This document shows, piece after piece, positions 1-9,830 of a stretch of 64,000 nucleotides of DNA (its first letter is position 1; each line of letters starts with the position of its first letter). A model generated the notes under the pieces. That model had not been told where the DNA came from and did not search any database. It saw nothing but the letters and a program-made list of their open reading frames with translations. A program made the position numbers and the translations under genes. Source of the DNA: Limnephilus marmoratus (taxonomy: Eukaryota > Arthropoda > Insecta > Trichoptera > Limnephilidae); NCBI GenBank assembly GCA_917880885.1, contig OU862928.1:35390962-35454961 (forward strand), written 5' to 3'.

Positions 1-956
1 GGAGATAACCCGTACACTAACCGCTTATACTGAAACAATCCTAAATGGGTATTGATTGTTGTAAAACGCCTACACTCCTTTTTTAAAACAAATTGACTAT
101 ACGCCGATTTAAGATCGATTTTTGCAAAAACTTTCCCACCATTTACTTTCGTTAATAGCTCCTCTATCCTAGGTAATGGATATTTGTCAACTAATAACTG
201 ATTATTCACTGTCGATTTATAATCACCACATAATCTAATACTACCGTTTTTCTTAATTACTGGAACAATTGGACTTGCAAACTCACTAAACTGGACTTGT
301 TCTATAATACCGTCTGACAGTAAACTATCTAACTCCCTTTCGACTTTTTCTTTCAAAGCGAACGGCATAACTCTGTGATTACGAAATATCGGAATAGCGG
401 TCTCTTTTAAAGTTAAATTCACTTCGTACTTATTAAATTTTCCTAGTTTATCCGTAAAAACTTCCGGGAATTTTTTTACTAATCGCTGCTTCAAAGTATT
501 CTGTTTTATACTGTTTACGATTCCGTTAATCCCGACGTTAAAAAGATTCATAAAATCACGCCCCACTATCGATAACGAAGCACTTGTGACAACAACAAAT
601 TTCAAATTGTGACACTGACCGTTAAATTCCACTTGTGGCGTAATTGTACCTACCACTTTCACGAGCGTATTGTCAAAACCCCGTAGACTAATGTCTTCGT
701 GCACTAGCTTGATTCTACTGAATTTACTGAAATAACACTCCTTGGAAATTACGCAACAAGATGCTCCAGAATCTACCATGAATTTACTCTTGATCCCGTC
801 TAGTGAAACTTCAATAAAAAATGGTTCGACACTATTAACTTCACCCAACTTTGTGTCCGACAACAAAGTATTCATACTCTTACGTGTTGAGGAACGCTTG
901 CACTGTTTTGCGAGATGACCCTTCGTACTGCAAATTTTACATAAATAATTTTTATA
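1..956 (-). CDS. pol: Gypsy gag-pol, 3' part: zinc knuckle, protease, RT start (partial)
   Basis: The frame is open through the whole segment. It begins with a CCHC knuckle (CKICSTKGHLAKQC), then a retropepsin active site (VDSGAS) near 780-760, then the N-terminal part of a Ty3/gypsy reverse transcriptase, with blocks resembling FASPIVPVIKKNGS and a final LGLFQYKRLVYGLS just before the YxDD region would appear. Protease matures the polyprotein and RT copies the RNA. The protein is cut at the right by the transposon at 957 and at the left by the window edge. No stop or frameshift was seen, so before the insertion this copy probably coded. The closest general type is the K02A2.6-like/Mag group, from memory of motifs only. 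Confidence 0.85.
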
Positions 957-980
957 GGGTCAGTGGGCCGGTTGTGGCCA
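957..980. repeat. Left terminal inverted repeat of pogo-like element
   Basis: It starts GGGTCAGTGGGCCGG and is the exact reverse complement of 4077-4100. A TA dinucleotide precedes it. Confidence 0.95.
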
Positions 981-1216
981 CCTTAAGGATTTTTTCGTTT
1001 TTGAATGAGCACCAAACTTGCACATAAATGTAAATTATAATTTTTCCAACATTAATGTACAATAAAAATGCCTGTCTTTAATATATGTAAATATATCGAA
1101 TAACAGTTCTTTAATTATTTTTAAATAATTTTTTTTCATTGAACTGGACCCATGCATTAGTTGTGGCCACAATTTAATCAGTTCTGGCCACACCCGTGTG
1201 CCGGTTTTGGCCACAT
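970..1216. repeat. Left subterminal TGGCCA repeats
   Basis: The core TGGCCA, usually preceded by TTGTGG or TTCTGG, occurs at about 975, 1162, 1187 and 1209. It matches the inner part of the terminal repeat. Such clusters are commonly transposase binding sites; that role is inferred. Confidence 0.7.
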
Positions 1217-1324
1217 GAATCTATGTAGGGAACTTATATTTTTTTATCTAAATTAAACACAGTAATGATTATAAATCGATGTTTATTATTCAAGTTATAC
1301 AATAAACTTATAAAAAAATAAGAT

Positions 1325-3550
1325 TTAGCGCATATTTAGACCTGAGAGTTCGATTTCGAAAGTATAAAAAGAATTTTGCCTTTTGGTTGTACCTGTAAAC
1401 AATGGTGGTGGCAATATCATTTTAATATCAATCTCAGCAACAGATGCCAAATCAGGAATTTGTGGCATTGTGAATTGGCTACCAGTGTTATTATGTTTTC
1501 TCAGGTAGCTTATCTCGAACTCATTGTCTTCGTCTTTTGAACGCAATATTTTGCCGACATAATAAAAAGTGGCTTTGGGATTCTTGAATTCAACCAGGAC
1601 ATAATCTCCTTCCAGGGGTGTTCGATCTAGTTCTTCGAAACCCGACGGCTTTACCTGTGGAATCCAGTCTTCGCAGTCCGAATGAGACGTATCATGCAAA
1701 TTTTCTTCCTCTGACGTCTCTAAAATTTCAATAGTCGGTTTCTTTTTTTTAATGTTCCTATTTATTTTTTTAGCTAGTTTTATCTGTTTTTGTTCTTCTT
1801 TTCTGTCTTTCTCCTTTTCCTTAGCCATCATAATATCTTTCCATTTATCTGATGTTAACACCGAAGGAATATACTCTCTCTTTCGACTGGTAGTATTTGT
1901 CTTCTTTTCAGGCCATATGACGCAATTTTTCACTAATTCTGCGGCATTAGTCGGCATATTCAATTCTACAATCTCAGAAGAGGATACAATATCTTTAGAT
2001 GTTGATGCTGATACGTCCAGGATTTCTTCGTTTACCGCTATTGGAAATGAAGGTTCAATAACAGGAGTTTCTGGAGGCGTTGTAACTCGATCTAGATTAA
2101 TACAAGTAAGATCTGTATTTGGCAATGCAGTATTATCGTCTTTGAAGGCCAGCCATACTTTATACAGGAACAACCCTTCAGTACAACCTGTCCAATCCAT
2201 ACCAGTGCTGTAAGTGACTTTGAAATCTTTAAGCATATTTGGTTCAATTTTACTCTCCAAATACTGTAGATGAGTCGATTCCACTAGGCGCATGTTTACA
2301 TTAGTTTCAGTATGTTTTGGTGCAGTTATAATTCTTTTATAGTTTACAAAATCAGGACCAAATGGATAAAGTCCGCAAGACTTGAATCCAGCTTTCACAT
2401 TATTAGAAAAATTTGTATCATTTATCAGAATGTTGTTCAAAGCAGAAGGGAGATTAAATTTAGTTATTTCTTGTCCTTCGTTATCAATTCTCCACTTACG
2501 AATGTACTTCAACCAACGTTGCTTTAAAGGAAAAAATACAGCCACGTCCAGTGGCTGCAGCATATGTGTTGTGTTTGGAACCAAGGCTATGACGATAATT
2601 CCGTTGTCTCTGCAAAGTGAACTCAGGTGAAGAGTCAGATGGGATTTATGTCCGTCTAAAAATAATACGATTGGAAATATTGTACCCTTTTCTTTGAGAT
2701 AAGGCAGGAACACATTACCAATAAATTCATAGAAAGACTCAGCAGTCATCCACCCTTTGTCTGTCTTACCAATAGACCAACGATTAGGTGCATTTTGAAC
2801 TACATCTGAATTCATTCTTTTGTATTTGTAAAGTGTCAAAGGTGGAGCCAGTTCTCCAAGAGCATTTACTGTAAACAGAGTAGTGATATTTTCTTTATCA
2901 CTGTTTTTTGAAGTGTCGTAAACATGTTCGCCTTTCGTCGCTAAGACAAGTCCACCTTTGGGGGCTAAGAAGAATGAAGTTTCATCGCAGTTCCATACTC
3001 GAGCAGGATCTTCAAAAATCTTACATCCATCAGGTCCTAACAAAGTAATGACTTCTTCAAACCAGTTTCTGATTTTTTCTTCGGTTATCAATGCGCGTGC
3101 CTTGTTTATGTACTCTGCATGTTTTTTGCTTAAATCAGGATGTCTCGTCATAAATGACTCAAACCATGTCCTCCCAGGGCGATTATTGATGAAAGGAGTA
3201 TTGATGTTGCCAGTAACAACAATCTTCTTTACGGAATCTAATAAACATTCCCTGTTAATTGGAAAACCTGCCCGGGCACAATCTTTAATCCACCTGACTA
3301 GTGACATCTCTATTTCTATACCAAGTACAGCTTGTGGTCCTACGTGACCTGAGGCCGCTGGTGCACGTCCACATATTTTGTTACGCAAAGTACTACGGGG
3401 GACTTTGTAGTTTTTACTAGCAGTAGATACCTTCATACCTCCTTTTATAGCATCGAGGGCCAAAATCACTTTCGATGGTGAATAACAAAAAAGTTTGCGT
3501 TTTGAGTGCTCAATAGCATCTTTCTTCTTATTTGCCGGAGTCATTTTCAC
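1325..3550 (-). CDS. Pogo/Tigger-like transposase (HTH + DDE_1)
   Basis: The 741-residue protein would cut and paste the element by binding its terminal repeats. An N-terminal helix-turn-helix of the pipsqueak type (about residues 20-60, VSTASKNYKVPRSTLRNKI) is followed by a CENPB-like segment (about 75-150, with GRTWFESFMTRHPDL). A DDE_1 core then has aspartates in WNCDETSF (about 188), FLDGHKSHLT (about 299) and MLQPLDVAVF (about 334). The C-terminus has a basic, lysine-rich stretch and a small domain with GDYVLVEF and YYVGKILRSK, as in several insect pogo relatives. The chosen ATG lies directly before the HTH. There are no stops or frameshifts. It is one exon and lies centrally between the terminal repeats. 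Confidence 0.93.
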   Translation of the reverse strand: MKMTPANKKKDAIEHSKRKLFCYSPSKVILALDAIKGGMKVSTASKNYKVPRSTLRNKICGRAPAASGHVGPQAVLGIEIEMSLVRWIKDCARAGFPINRECLLDSVKKIVVTGNINTPFINNRPGRTWFESFMTRHPDLSKKHAEYINKARALITEEKIRNWFEEVITLLGPDGCKIFEDPARVWNCDETSFFLAPKGGLVLATKGEHVYDTSKNSDKENITTLFTVNALGELAPPLTLYKYKRMNSDVVQNAPNRWSIGKTDKGWMTAESFYEFIGNVFLPYLKEKGTIFPIVLFLDGHKSHLTLHLSSLCRDNGIIVIALVPNTTHMLQPLDVAVFFPLKQRWLKYIRKWRIDNEGQEITKFNLPSALNNILINDTNFSNNVKAGFKSCGLYPFGPDFVNYKRIITAPKHTETNVNMRLVESTHLQYLESKIEPNMLKDFKVTYSTGMDWTGCTEGLFLYKVWLAFKDDNTALPNTDLTCINLDRVTTPPETPVIEPSFPIAVNEEILDVSASTSKDIVSSSEIVELNMPTNAAELVKNCVIWPEKKTNTTSRKREYIPSVLTSDKWKDIMMAKEKEKDRKEEQKQIKLAKKINRNIKKKKPTIEILETSEEENLHDTSHSDCEDWIPQVKPSGFEELDRTPLEGDYVLVEFKNPKATFYYVGKILRSKDEDNEFEISYLRKHNNTGSQFTMPQIPDLASVAEIDIKMILPPPLFTGTTKRQNSFYTFEIELSGLNMR

Positions 3551-3649
3551 AGTTCTGAAGAAGAAACATAATAATTTATTAAGTTAAAATATCAAAATTA
3601 GCGGATATGTTCATTTTTTTAGATAATGGCCAAAACTAGTACTGTATGG

Positions 3650-4090
3650 GAGCCACTTGTGGCCACCAACGTGGCCACAACCCATACATTTGTATAAATT
3701 CTTGTGTCAGTAATGGCCACATCGAAAAATCATGTTTAAACAACCAATTTTCTAAAAATAACCTCAAAAACATATTACTTTACCCTTTTATAATGGGTAC
3801 AACTTGTTTTCAAATAAAACATCAAAAGGATTACAAATATATATTGAGATTACTTACAGTGGGTTCCTTAAGGTTTTGGATAACAATCTCAATAAAAAAT
3901 TCCGCAACACTTATTTGCATCGACCAAACACAAACTGTTAACAATAAGATTTATTGTGTCACTTGTCAACGAAGACCATAGACAAATATGCATTTTGCCA
4001 TAGAGTAAAAAAAGATTCGATTTTATTTAGCTTATATTTCGACTTGTAAAGTTGAAAATGGCCAGAACCGGCCCAATGGCCACAACCGGC
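3650..4090. repeat. Right subterminal TGGCCA repeats
   Basis: TGGCCA occurs at about 3660, 3671, 3714, 4059 and 4076, mirroring the left end. The rest of 3551-4076 is AT-rich and shows no gene. Confidence 0.65.
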
Positions 4091-4100
4091 CCACTGACCC
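4077..4100. repeat. Right terminal inverted repeat of pogo-like element
   Basis: It ends CCGGCCCACTGACCC and is the exact reverse complement of 957-980. TA follows at 4101-4102. Confidence 0.95.
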
Positions 4101-4822
4101 TATCTACATTCCGTCGCGATGTGATTATTGTGACCACAAACGGTACAATTTTGTTTCACAGCGTTCGCTGGCGACTGTGACCGTGCCCTGTTGCTATGCC
4201 CGAAACGCTTCACGTCTCTGTCTTTCACACGCGAATTATTAAAAGAGAGTCGACCGGCCTTGAGCTGTACATTAGCGTAAACCGTATTATCAACTCGGGA
4301 CTGCGCTTGAGTTGAAGCTACGAGGTCAATGCACTCGGCGACTTGTAAACATTTTTCGAACGAGTGTAATTCACCCTCGAGAAATAATTTTTCCCTTACC
4401 TTTCCTGGTTTACAACCCAAAACAAAGAAATCCCTTAAATTTACTGATAAACTATTCCCAAATTTGCAATTAGTAGAAAGAGACTTTAACCGCACTGCAA
4501 ACTCACGGATTGATTCGTCATTTCTTTGTTTAGCACTGTAAAACTTAGATCTCTCTTCAAAAAAACATTTCGTTGAACAACAATACTCATCAAGTTTAGA
4601 TATCAAATCTTCTAACTTAATATCCGTTACCTTTTTTGGAATGCACAAATTAACCAATAAGGAAAAACAATCATCTTTCAATGCATTCAGGAAAATAGCC
4701 CTTTTTTTATCATCCGATGCAAACTTTTCATCATTCACGAGGAGAAATTGTCCGAGGCGGACCTTGAAGTTCTCCCAGTTCCCGTCACGCAAACTGAAGG
4801 ACTCCAATCCTCGAGACTCCAT
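4101..4822 (-). CDS. gag: Gypsy Gag (capsid + first zinc knuckle), interrupted at 3' end
   Basis: Gag packages the element RNA into particles. The ATG at 4820-4822 begins MESRGLESFSL; the frame is open further upstream to about 5125, but that extension has no capsid features. The capsid-like core includes FLNALKDDCF, ESIREFAVRLKSL and FEERSKFYSAK, and corresponds closely to the gag at 63367-64000. It ends with a CCHC knuckle (CTVCGHNNHIATEC) right at the transposon junction. Removing the insertion and one TA joins this frame, without shift, to the second knuckle in 1-956. That arrangement implies a single gag-pol frame in this family. Confidence 0.85.
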
Positions 4823-5286
4823 GTTCCCAATGCCCAGAAGGTACCCAAATAGAGAGAAAGAAAAACAGAAAAAACAAAAACTTCCCAATGAGGCTTCTTC
4901 TTCTGCCGTCTGCTCCCTGGACCCTGCTCCGGAAACTGCTCCTTGACCCTGTGAATTGATGGCTCCTTCCAGACCCGTCACACAGTAACACCGATGGCTA
5001 CCCCAGATCACTCCTGCGACCTGGATCTCCGATCCTTGACCCTCAGAGATGTCGGTTGACGCTGGACCTCCCGTGCTTCCCCCTTCCGAAAAGCTGGCTG
5101 GCTCCAGTGTCTTCTTGCACTTCACTCCTTGCAGTGAAGTGTTGGAATAATTTCGGTCCGGCCTTTCTTACCGACCCGAAATAATAATGTTACCGCGTAT
5201 TTTTGCCAAAATTTTGTGCCAAATTTTTTTGCGCGTCGATTCTTTTCGCGATATTTCTGCCGTATTGTGCAGAATCGTGTACCGTA

Positions 5287-5296
5287 GGCTGCGCCA
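5287..5296 (-). promoter_or_regulatory. Primer-binding site of left gypsy element
   Basis: On the minus strand TGGCGCAGCC lies one base after the TAACA that ends the LTR. The same ten bases follow the LTR at 62989. It would pair with the 3' end of a tRNA; which tRNA was not determined. Confidence 0.7.
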
Positions 5297-5297
5297 C

Positions 5298-5522
5298 TGT
5301 TAAATACAGACTCGAGTGTAGGCGAGGTTATTTATAAATAATGCGCGTATTGGCGATATGGATATTTATTATAAGTAATGGCTATAAATACGTCCTAACT
5401 AACGTGTTGGCGGTTGGAAAAAGAGAGTGAGGAGAGGCCTGCATCTCCTTTTATATGCGGGATCACCTGTCTCGCTCTTGTATGGCCGGAAACAGGTGTG
5501 CCACCCTAAAACCTCTCTCACA
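5298..5522 (-). repeat. 5' LTR of left gypsy element (outer edge uncertain)
   Basis: The inner edge (TAACA on the minus strand) is fixed by the adjacent primer-binding site. AATAAA is present on the minus strand at 5365-5370. The outer edge at about 5522 is placed at a TGTGAGAG start. It cannot be confirmed because the partner LTR is outside the window. Confidence 0.5.
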
Positions 5523-6084
5523 CGTATGGAATGTGGTAATCAGTGGATTAGTGGTCAGTTTCAATCTCAGCCCCTCTGAAAACTCTTGTGTCCTCGGTAA
5601 TGGCTCTCAACCTAGTGTCAATTACTACAAAATTGATTATTGATTTATCATTTCCTCTTTCCCACATATATTGGTGGATACCTTTATGATTGAAGAAAGT
5701 ATTCGACACAAAAAGGTTCCACTCAACATACTCCAAGTATTCTATTCACATTGTCATTCGTTCTTTTATCCCCGAACTTACTTAATCAAATCAATCATTT
5801 CTAATTCCCACCCACCCATTCAAATCACCCACCATTATAATCCTTTAATTCAAATTTTTTTGTCTCACTGCAACATACATTCAACCATTCGGGGAGACAG
5901 TAATGCTGCAACACCCTGACAATCCCTCTCCGTAGCTGGTCTTCCATACCAGATGACGAACCTATCATTATGCTGCATTGTACCTCTTTCTTCTTTCATA
6001 CTCTCTGTTACTTAACATTTGCCTTTCGTTGTGTCACATAATTCTTCCCCTTATAATTCAAGTACCAATTCGGCATTGTTCACG
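5523..6084. other. No gene seen
   Basis: Moderately AT-rich sequence with short pyrimidine-rich stretches. Short open frames show no recognisable motif. Confidence 0.5.
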
Positions 6085-6310
6085 TTCCGTCCTCCTCTTT
6101 GTGGTGGTCTGTCGGCATGTTGGGGTTTCCCATTAGACCAGACGGCGATGCAGTACTGTGCTTGTATGCTTTGCAGATGTCGCGTTTGGAGATGTAAGAC
6201 CGTACCTGTTTGAACAAACCGGGCCAGTAATATCTTAAAGATACTTTCTTGTAAGTTTTGAAAGTTCCAGGATGTATGGAGTCTATGGCAATGTGACATA
6301 CCAAGTTTTT
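6085..6310 (-). pseudogene. Ty3/gypsy integrase zinc-binding domain, fragment
   Basis: The minus strand encodes a stretch with IHPGTFKTYKK, YYWPGLFKQV and CKAYKHSTASPSGLMGNP, nearly matching the HHCC integrase region of the intact pol at 19663-22890 (IHPGSFKTYKK, YYWPGLFKQI). The match starts and stops abruptly and the CxxC pair has decayed (KRDICK instead of KCETCK). It is a remnant of a relative of the 11-kb element, inserted and truncated here. Confidence 0.8.
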
Positions 6311-7040
6311 TTTGCATTATCGACATATCTTCGTTTCCAAAAATATCCACAAGCTCCTAGTGCGTACAGTCAATATGGCGGTCAGCCGCGAAGCAGGCTG
6401 CTGCCCTCCGTTCAACTGCCGCGGTTCGAATTTTTTCGGCAGTTTGGTGCATACGAAAATGAGCGGTTGCATGTTAAAATAAAAATGTGGTTGACTGTCT
6501 ACGCGGCTGGCCGCTACTGTGCACAAGCCCTTATAGTTTTTTACATTCCACTCACTGCGTTTATTTTTATATGCATATTTCTTACGAAATCACTATAATC
6601 CACTATCATGTCACTTGCATGTTATGTTACAGCATTCTGTACCCAGCTTTATTAACCTATTGAGTAAATTTCTGTACATTAAATATTTGGTTTTCATAAA
6701 AGACATTATTTTTTGACAGGCTTTTTGATAATTTAACATCCTCTGTATAGTTTATTTCTTTGTTTAATGGAGACTATTAGTCCTACAGTGATCCACGGTT
6801 AAATTTTTTTATATTTTCTCTTAGTGATAACAATTTTATTAGCGCATTTCGAAATTTAATCTTGGTATGGTTTTGTAAAATAATTCTAATGCTGAATATG
6901 GGTTAGCTGTTGATAGTATATTGTTCCAGTTTTCTGATTGAAGTAGATTGTTTAGTGTGACATAATTAATATAATTTTTTTCAACAGAATCAGAATATTC
7001 TTTTAAATTTGTGGTTAAAATGTTGTGTCCGTAAAATGTT
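6311..7040. other. No gene seen
   Basis: A short GC-richer block (6360-6520) sits in otherwise AT-rich DNA. No coding or structural signal is recognised. Confidence 0.5.
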
Positions 7041-7065
7041 GGGTAATGGTCAGTAATCTTTGTTT

Positions 7066-8083
7066 TTAGAGTTGAGGATGTAGTTTTAACGTGTTTGTGT
7101 GTTTTTTTACAAATATGTGATCTAGAGTCGTGGAATTATTCAGATTTTCTCTTGTTGGTGAGTTTATATATGACTGATATCCTGATTTGACCTGATTGAC
7201 CACGCCAGGGATAATGTTACAACCCGAAGTAATAAGAGGAGATTTATCTAATATTGACGGACGCTTTTTTGTTGCTGTCCAAATAAATTCTGTTTTGGTT
7301 GGATTTAGTTTTAATTTGTTGGAAGACATCCAGTCTGTTATGGCAGTGATGCATTTAATAGTGATATCTTTTAATCTATCTCTCTCGTTCGGTGCACAGT
7401 AGAAATAGATTTGCTGATCGTCAGCGTAGCAATGAGAAAGAAGTCCGAATGATTCTATTATTTTGAATAATAGAATCATATAAACAAAATGAAAAGTAGT
7501 GGTCCCAGCACTGAACCCTGGGGTCTCCAGAAGTCAGGGTTACAAAGGGAGAGTTTTTACAACCAGCTAGTACAGATTGTGTTCAGCCACAAAGGTAGGA
7601 TTTTATCCATTGAATAGTTTCACCACCCAGTCCAAAAGTTTTTACCAGTCTTTCAATGAGGATATTGTGGTCGATGGTATCAAATGCAGCACTCAAATCT
7701 AATAACGATAGCAAATCTAACTTACCTGACTCATTTGCAAGCATCAAATCTGACAACACGCGCAATAGTCCAGTCTCTGTTGAAAGATACCTCCTATAAG
7801 CTGATTGGTACTTTGATAACAGCTCATTTTTGGCCAGATGGGCAGTTATCTGCCTGATCATAATTTTTTCCAGAACTTTTGAGATGAATGGTAAATTTGA
7901 CACTGAACGATAATTACTTAAATCTACAGAATCTAATTGGGGTTTCATTAAAATTGGGGAAACAAGGGCTTTCTTTTTTGAGCAGTTGGGGCACCTCGCC
8001 TAAATCGAAAGTTTTGTTGAAAAGGAACACTAGGAATGGCACTACATGTTTCAGACACTTTTTGAGTAGCCACGTTGGAATCG
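7066..8083 (-). pseudogene. Reverse transcriptase of CR1/jockey-like LINE (broken)
   Basis: The region encodes RT blocks in the right order on the minus strand: LLKKCLKHVVPFLVFLFNKTF, then YRSVSNLPFISKVLEK, then LLSLLDLSAAFDTIDHNIL, then the catalytic YADDQQIYF, then LKLNPTKTEFIW. The frame changes near 7950-8000 and again between 7583 and 7479, so no full protein can be made. The active enzyme would copy its RNA at a nicked target site. It belongs with the nested-LINE locus that continues at 8866. Confidence 0.85.
8072..8083. repeat. Target-site duplication, left copy
   Basis: ACGTTGGAATCG is repeated exactly at 8866-8877 and brackets the plus-strand LINE insertion. Confidence 0.9.
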
Positions 8084-8865
8084 TGCTGAAACCACGTTGC
8101 TGAAAGCGAAGAAGAACTGCAAGAGGCCTTAACAACCATGCAAAGCATTCTCCAAAATAACTATAACATGAAGATAAATAAAGACAAAACAAAGCTGCTG
8201 ACTGTAGGCCGAACGCAACATCAGATGCGAATAGAGATGTCAGGAGTTCCACTAAAGAACGCCAAGGAGTTTGTCTATCTCGGGAGCAAAATAACATGGG
8301 ACGGTCGGTCTAAGAGCGATGTCGACAGCCGTATACACCAGGCTAGGCTTGCCTTCAATAAAAGGTCGAAAATAATTGAATCAAATAATATAGACCTAAA
8401 GCTGAGAATACTCCTCATCAAGACCTATGTATGGAGTATCTTGATGTACGGCTGCGAAACATGGTGCCTATCCAAAAGAGATAAACGGAGACTAGAGGCT
8501 TTTGAGATGTGGTCCTATAGAAAACTATTAGGAATTTCCTGGAGAGACCACATTACAAATGAGGAGGTTCTCCAAAGAATCGAAGGAGGAAGGCACCTGC
8601 TCAGGACCTTGTCCGAAAGGCGTGCAAGATGGATCGGCCATGTAATACGACAAGAAGGCCTCTTGCATTCCATAATGGAGGGTATGACCGAGGGGACAAA
8701 CTCTAGGGGACGCCCACGCCGAGAGTACCTGGAGGACCTGCTGGTGGACGTGCGCTGCTTATCATATGCAGACCTCAAAAGAGCCGCACAAGACAGGGAA
8801 GAATGGAAGAGGAAACTAAAGGAAATTGCTGCAAACCAATCCCAGGATTGAAACCAGAGAGAGAG
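8084..8865 (+). mobile_element. RTE-like LINE, 5'-truncated, inserted in older LINE
   Basis: The insertion is bounded by 12-bp duplications (8072-8083 and 8866-8877). It encodes the C-terminal part of a LINE reverse transcriptase and ends shortly after the stop codon in a purine-rich stretch. Orientation is opposite to the host LINE. The 5' truncation plus duplication is typical of target-primed reverse transcription. Confidence 0.9.
8138..8851 (+). CDS. LINE endonuclease-reverse transcriptase, C-terminal part
   Basis: The 237-residue open frame has RT thumb and C-terminal motifs seen in insect RTE/'endonuclease-reverse transcriptase' proteins: INKDKTKLLTVGR, FVYLGSKITWDGRS, ILMYGCETWCL, RARWIGHVIRQEGLL and RGRPRREYLEDLL. 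The palm with YxDD is absent because the copy is 5'-truncated. The frame continues upstream of the ATG to about 8100 without a stop, so the ATG is only the first in the truncated copy and not a true start. The frame is undamaged, so the insertion is young relative to its host LINE. A shorter relative lies at 49095-49285. Confidence 0.88.
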   Translation: MQSILQNNYNMKINKDKTKLLTVGRTQHQMRIEMSGVPLKNAKEFVYLGSKITWDGRSKSDVDSRIHQARLAFNKRSKIIESNNIDLKLRILLIKTYVWSILMYGCETWCLSKRDKRRLEAFEMWSYRKLLGISWRDHITNEEVLQRIEGGRHLLRTLSERRARWIGHVIRQEGLLHSIMEGMTEGTNSRGRPRREYLEDLLVDVRCLSYADLKRAAQDREEWKRKLKEIAANQSQD

Positions 8866-9315
8866 ACGTTGGAATCGGGTCTAATGCACATTGTTTGTTC
8901 GGAGAACTAGACACAATTTTGGTGACTTCCTCCAATGTAGTATGTTTGAACTTCATCAGAGATTCGCTGTTGTAAGTGGTGGAGGTGCAGACGCCGTCGT
9001 TGCTCTGATATTTTGGATTTTTTCTTGGAAAAAGTCGGAGAAGTCCTTTGGACTGAACGCGGCTGTAGTTGAGTTTTCTGACTCACCCGTGACAGTTTTA
9101 AGCGAGTTCCAAAGTCGCTGGGGGTCAGAATCTTCACTCTCAATCTTCATCGTCAGGTACTCCGATCTTTTTCTTCGAATCATCTCCCTGTGGTCGGATA
9201 GTTTTCCGCTCCGGAAAATCCGCTCAAGTCGGCACATGGTTCTCTTCTTTTCCCGGCATTCTGCATCAAACCAGGAATTAGACTTGCGAATAGCACAAGT
9301 TTTGGTCGAAAAGGG
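8866..9315 (-). pseudogene. CR1/jockey-like LINE, endonuclease-RT linker region
   Basis: The minus strand encodes RKSNSWFDAECREKKRTM, then RLERIFRSGKLSDHREMI, then DPQRLWNSLKTVTG and FSDFFQEKIQNIRA. These are typical of the linker between the endonuclease and RT in CR1/jockey elements. It continues the RT region at 7066-8083 across the nested insertion. Confidence 0.8.
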
Positions 9316-9746
9316 GGCATTTTTTTTTTTTTTTTTTTACATTAACTCCACACAGGAGACCCTGAGGAAAATAATTTCCCTCAGGGTCTATGTCATCTGG
9401 GATGCTGTGTGGAGGGTCTTTTTGAGGAGAGGAAGGAATGAACATTGGTCTTGAAGAGACCCATGTTGTAGGAAGGAGGAAACACAGAGGCCGGAAAATC
9501 ATTCCACAGCCGAGCTGTTGAACACAAGAACGAATCGAAGAAACGACCCGTTCTCATGTGACAAATGTCAACTGTGTACAAATGTTGGGCATGCGTTTGG
9601 CGTGTTTCCCGACTGCACCGGTGCCGAAGGGATCAATGATGCTAGTTCCTCGGAGCATCTTCCATTGTAATACCGGTAGAACAAGGATAGCATTCCCACC
9701 CGACGCCTGTGCTCTAAAGATTGCAATCCGTCTGTTAAGATGGGCA
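9316..9746 (-). mobile_element. LINE 3'-tail family, copy 1 (5'-truncated)
   Basis: A poly-T run (9320-9339, a poly-A tail on the minus strand) starts a segment shared with 45825-46316 and 56686-57365. It encodes the C-terminal RT tail with TGRFFDSFLCSTARLWND. It sits in the older CR1-like LINE, whose frame resumes at 9747. A short GGGCAT-like repeat at both junctions may be the target duplication. This copy carries small frame errors. Confidence 0.85.
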
Positions 9747-9830
9747 TGTGTGTTTATAAGAGCAGTTAAGGTACCGTTATATACTTCCACTAGACCCGAT
9801 GTCGAAATGACATCGCTATTCAATGCTATG

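Larger units (their letters stand above)
957..4100 (-). mobile_element. Pogo-like (Tc1/mariner superfamily) DNA transposon, complete
   Basis: The 3144-bp element has perfect 24-bp terminal inverted repeats (957-980 and 4077-4100) and a TA duplication (955-956 and 4101-4102). It contains a single long transposase gene on the minus strand. TA duplication plus a CENPB/DDE-type transposase is the hallmark of the pogo/Tigger branch. The inside of both ends repeats the core TGGCCA many times. Intact ends and an uninterrupted reading frame suggest a fairly young, possibly autonomous copy. Confidence 0.95.
1..5522 (-). mobile_element. Ty3/gypsy LTR retrotransposon, partial, interrupted
   Basis: Read on the minus strand the order is LTR (about 5522-5298), primer-binding site (5296-5287), leader, gag with a CCHC knuckle, [pogo-like insertion 957-4100], second CCHC knuckle, aspartic protease and the start of reverse transcriptase. 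The element leaves the window at position 1, so the rest of pol and the 3' LTR are not visible. The reading frame is open on both sides of the insertion. The gag resembles the one at 63367-64000, and both elements share the primer-site core TGGCGCAGCC. The outer LTR edge near 5522 is a guess from a TGT start, because no second LTR is available for comparison. Confidence 0.85.
7041..9830 (-). mobile_element. CR1/jockey-like LINE, decayed, with two nested LINEs
   Basis: Minus-strand pieces of one non-LTR retrotransposon run from the endonuclease-RT linker (9823-9747 and 9315-8866) through RT fingers (8083-7583) to the RT palm with YADDQQIYF (7479-7066). They are separated by two younger LINEs (8084-8865 and 9316-9746). 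When both are ignored, the family order is continuous: a PIPTWLLKKCLK block spans the 8084-8865 site and an NGTLTALINTH to CAIRKSNSWFDAECR block spans the 9316-9746 site. Several frameshifts and stops remain. Confidence 0.85.

Noticed and set aside
1752..3347. Plus-strand frames over the pogo-like transposase
   Set aside because: They are antisense shadows of the transposase gene with no motifs.
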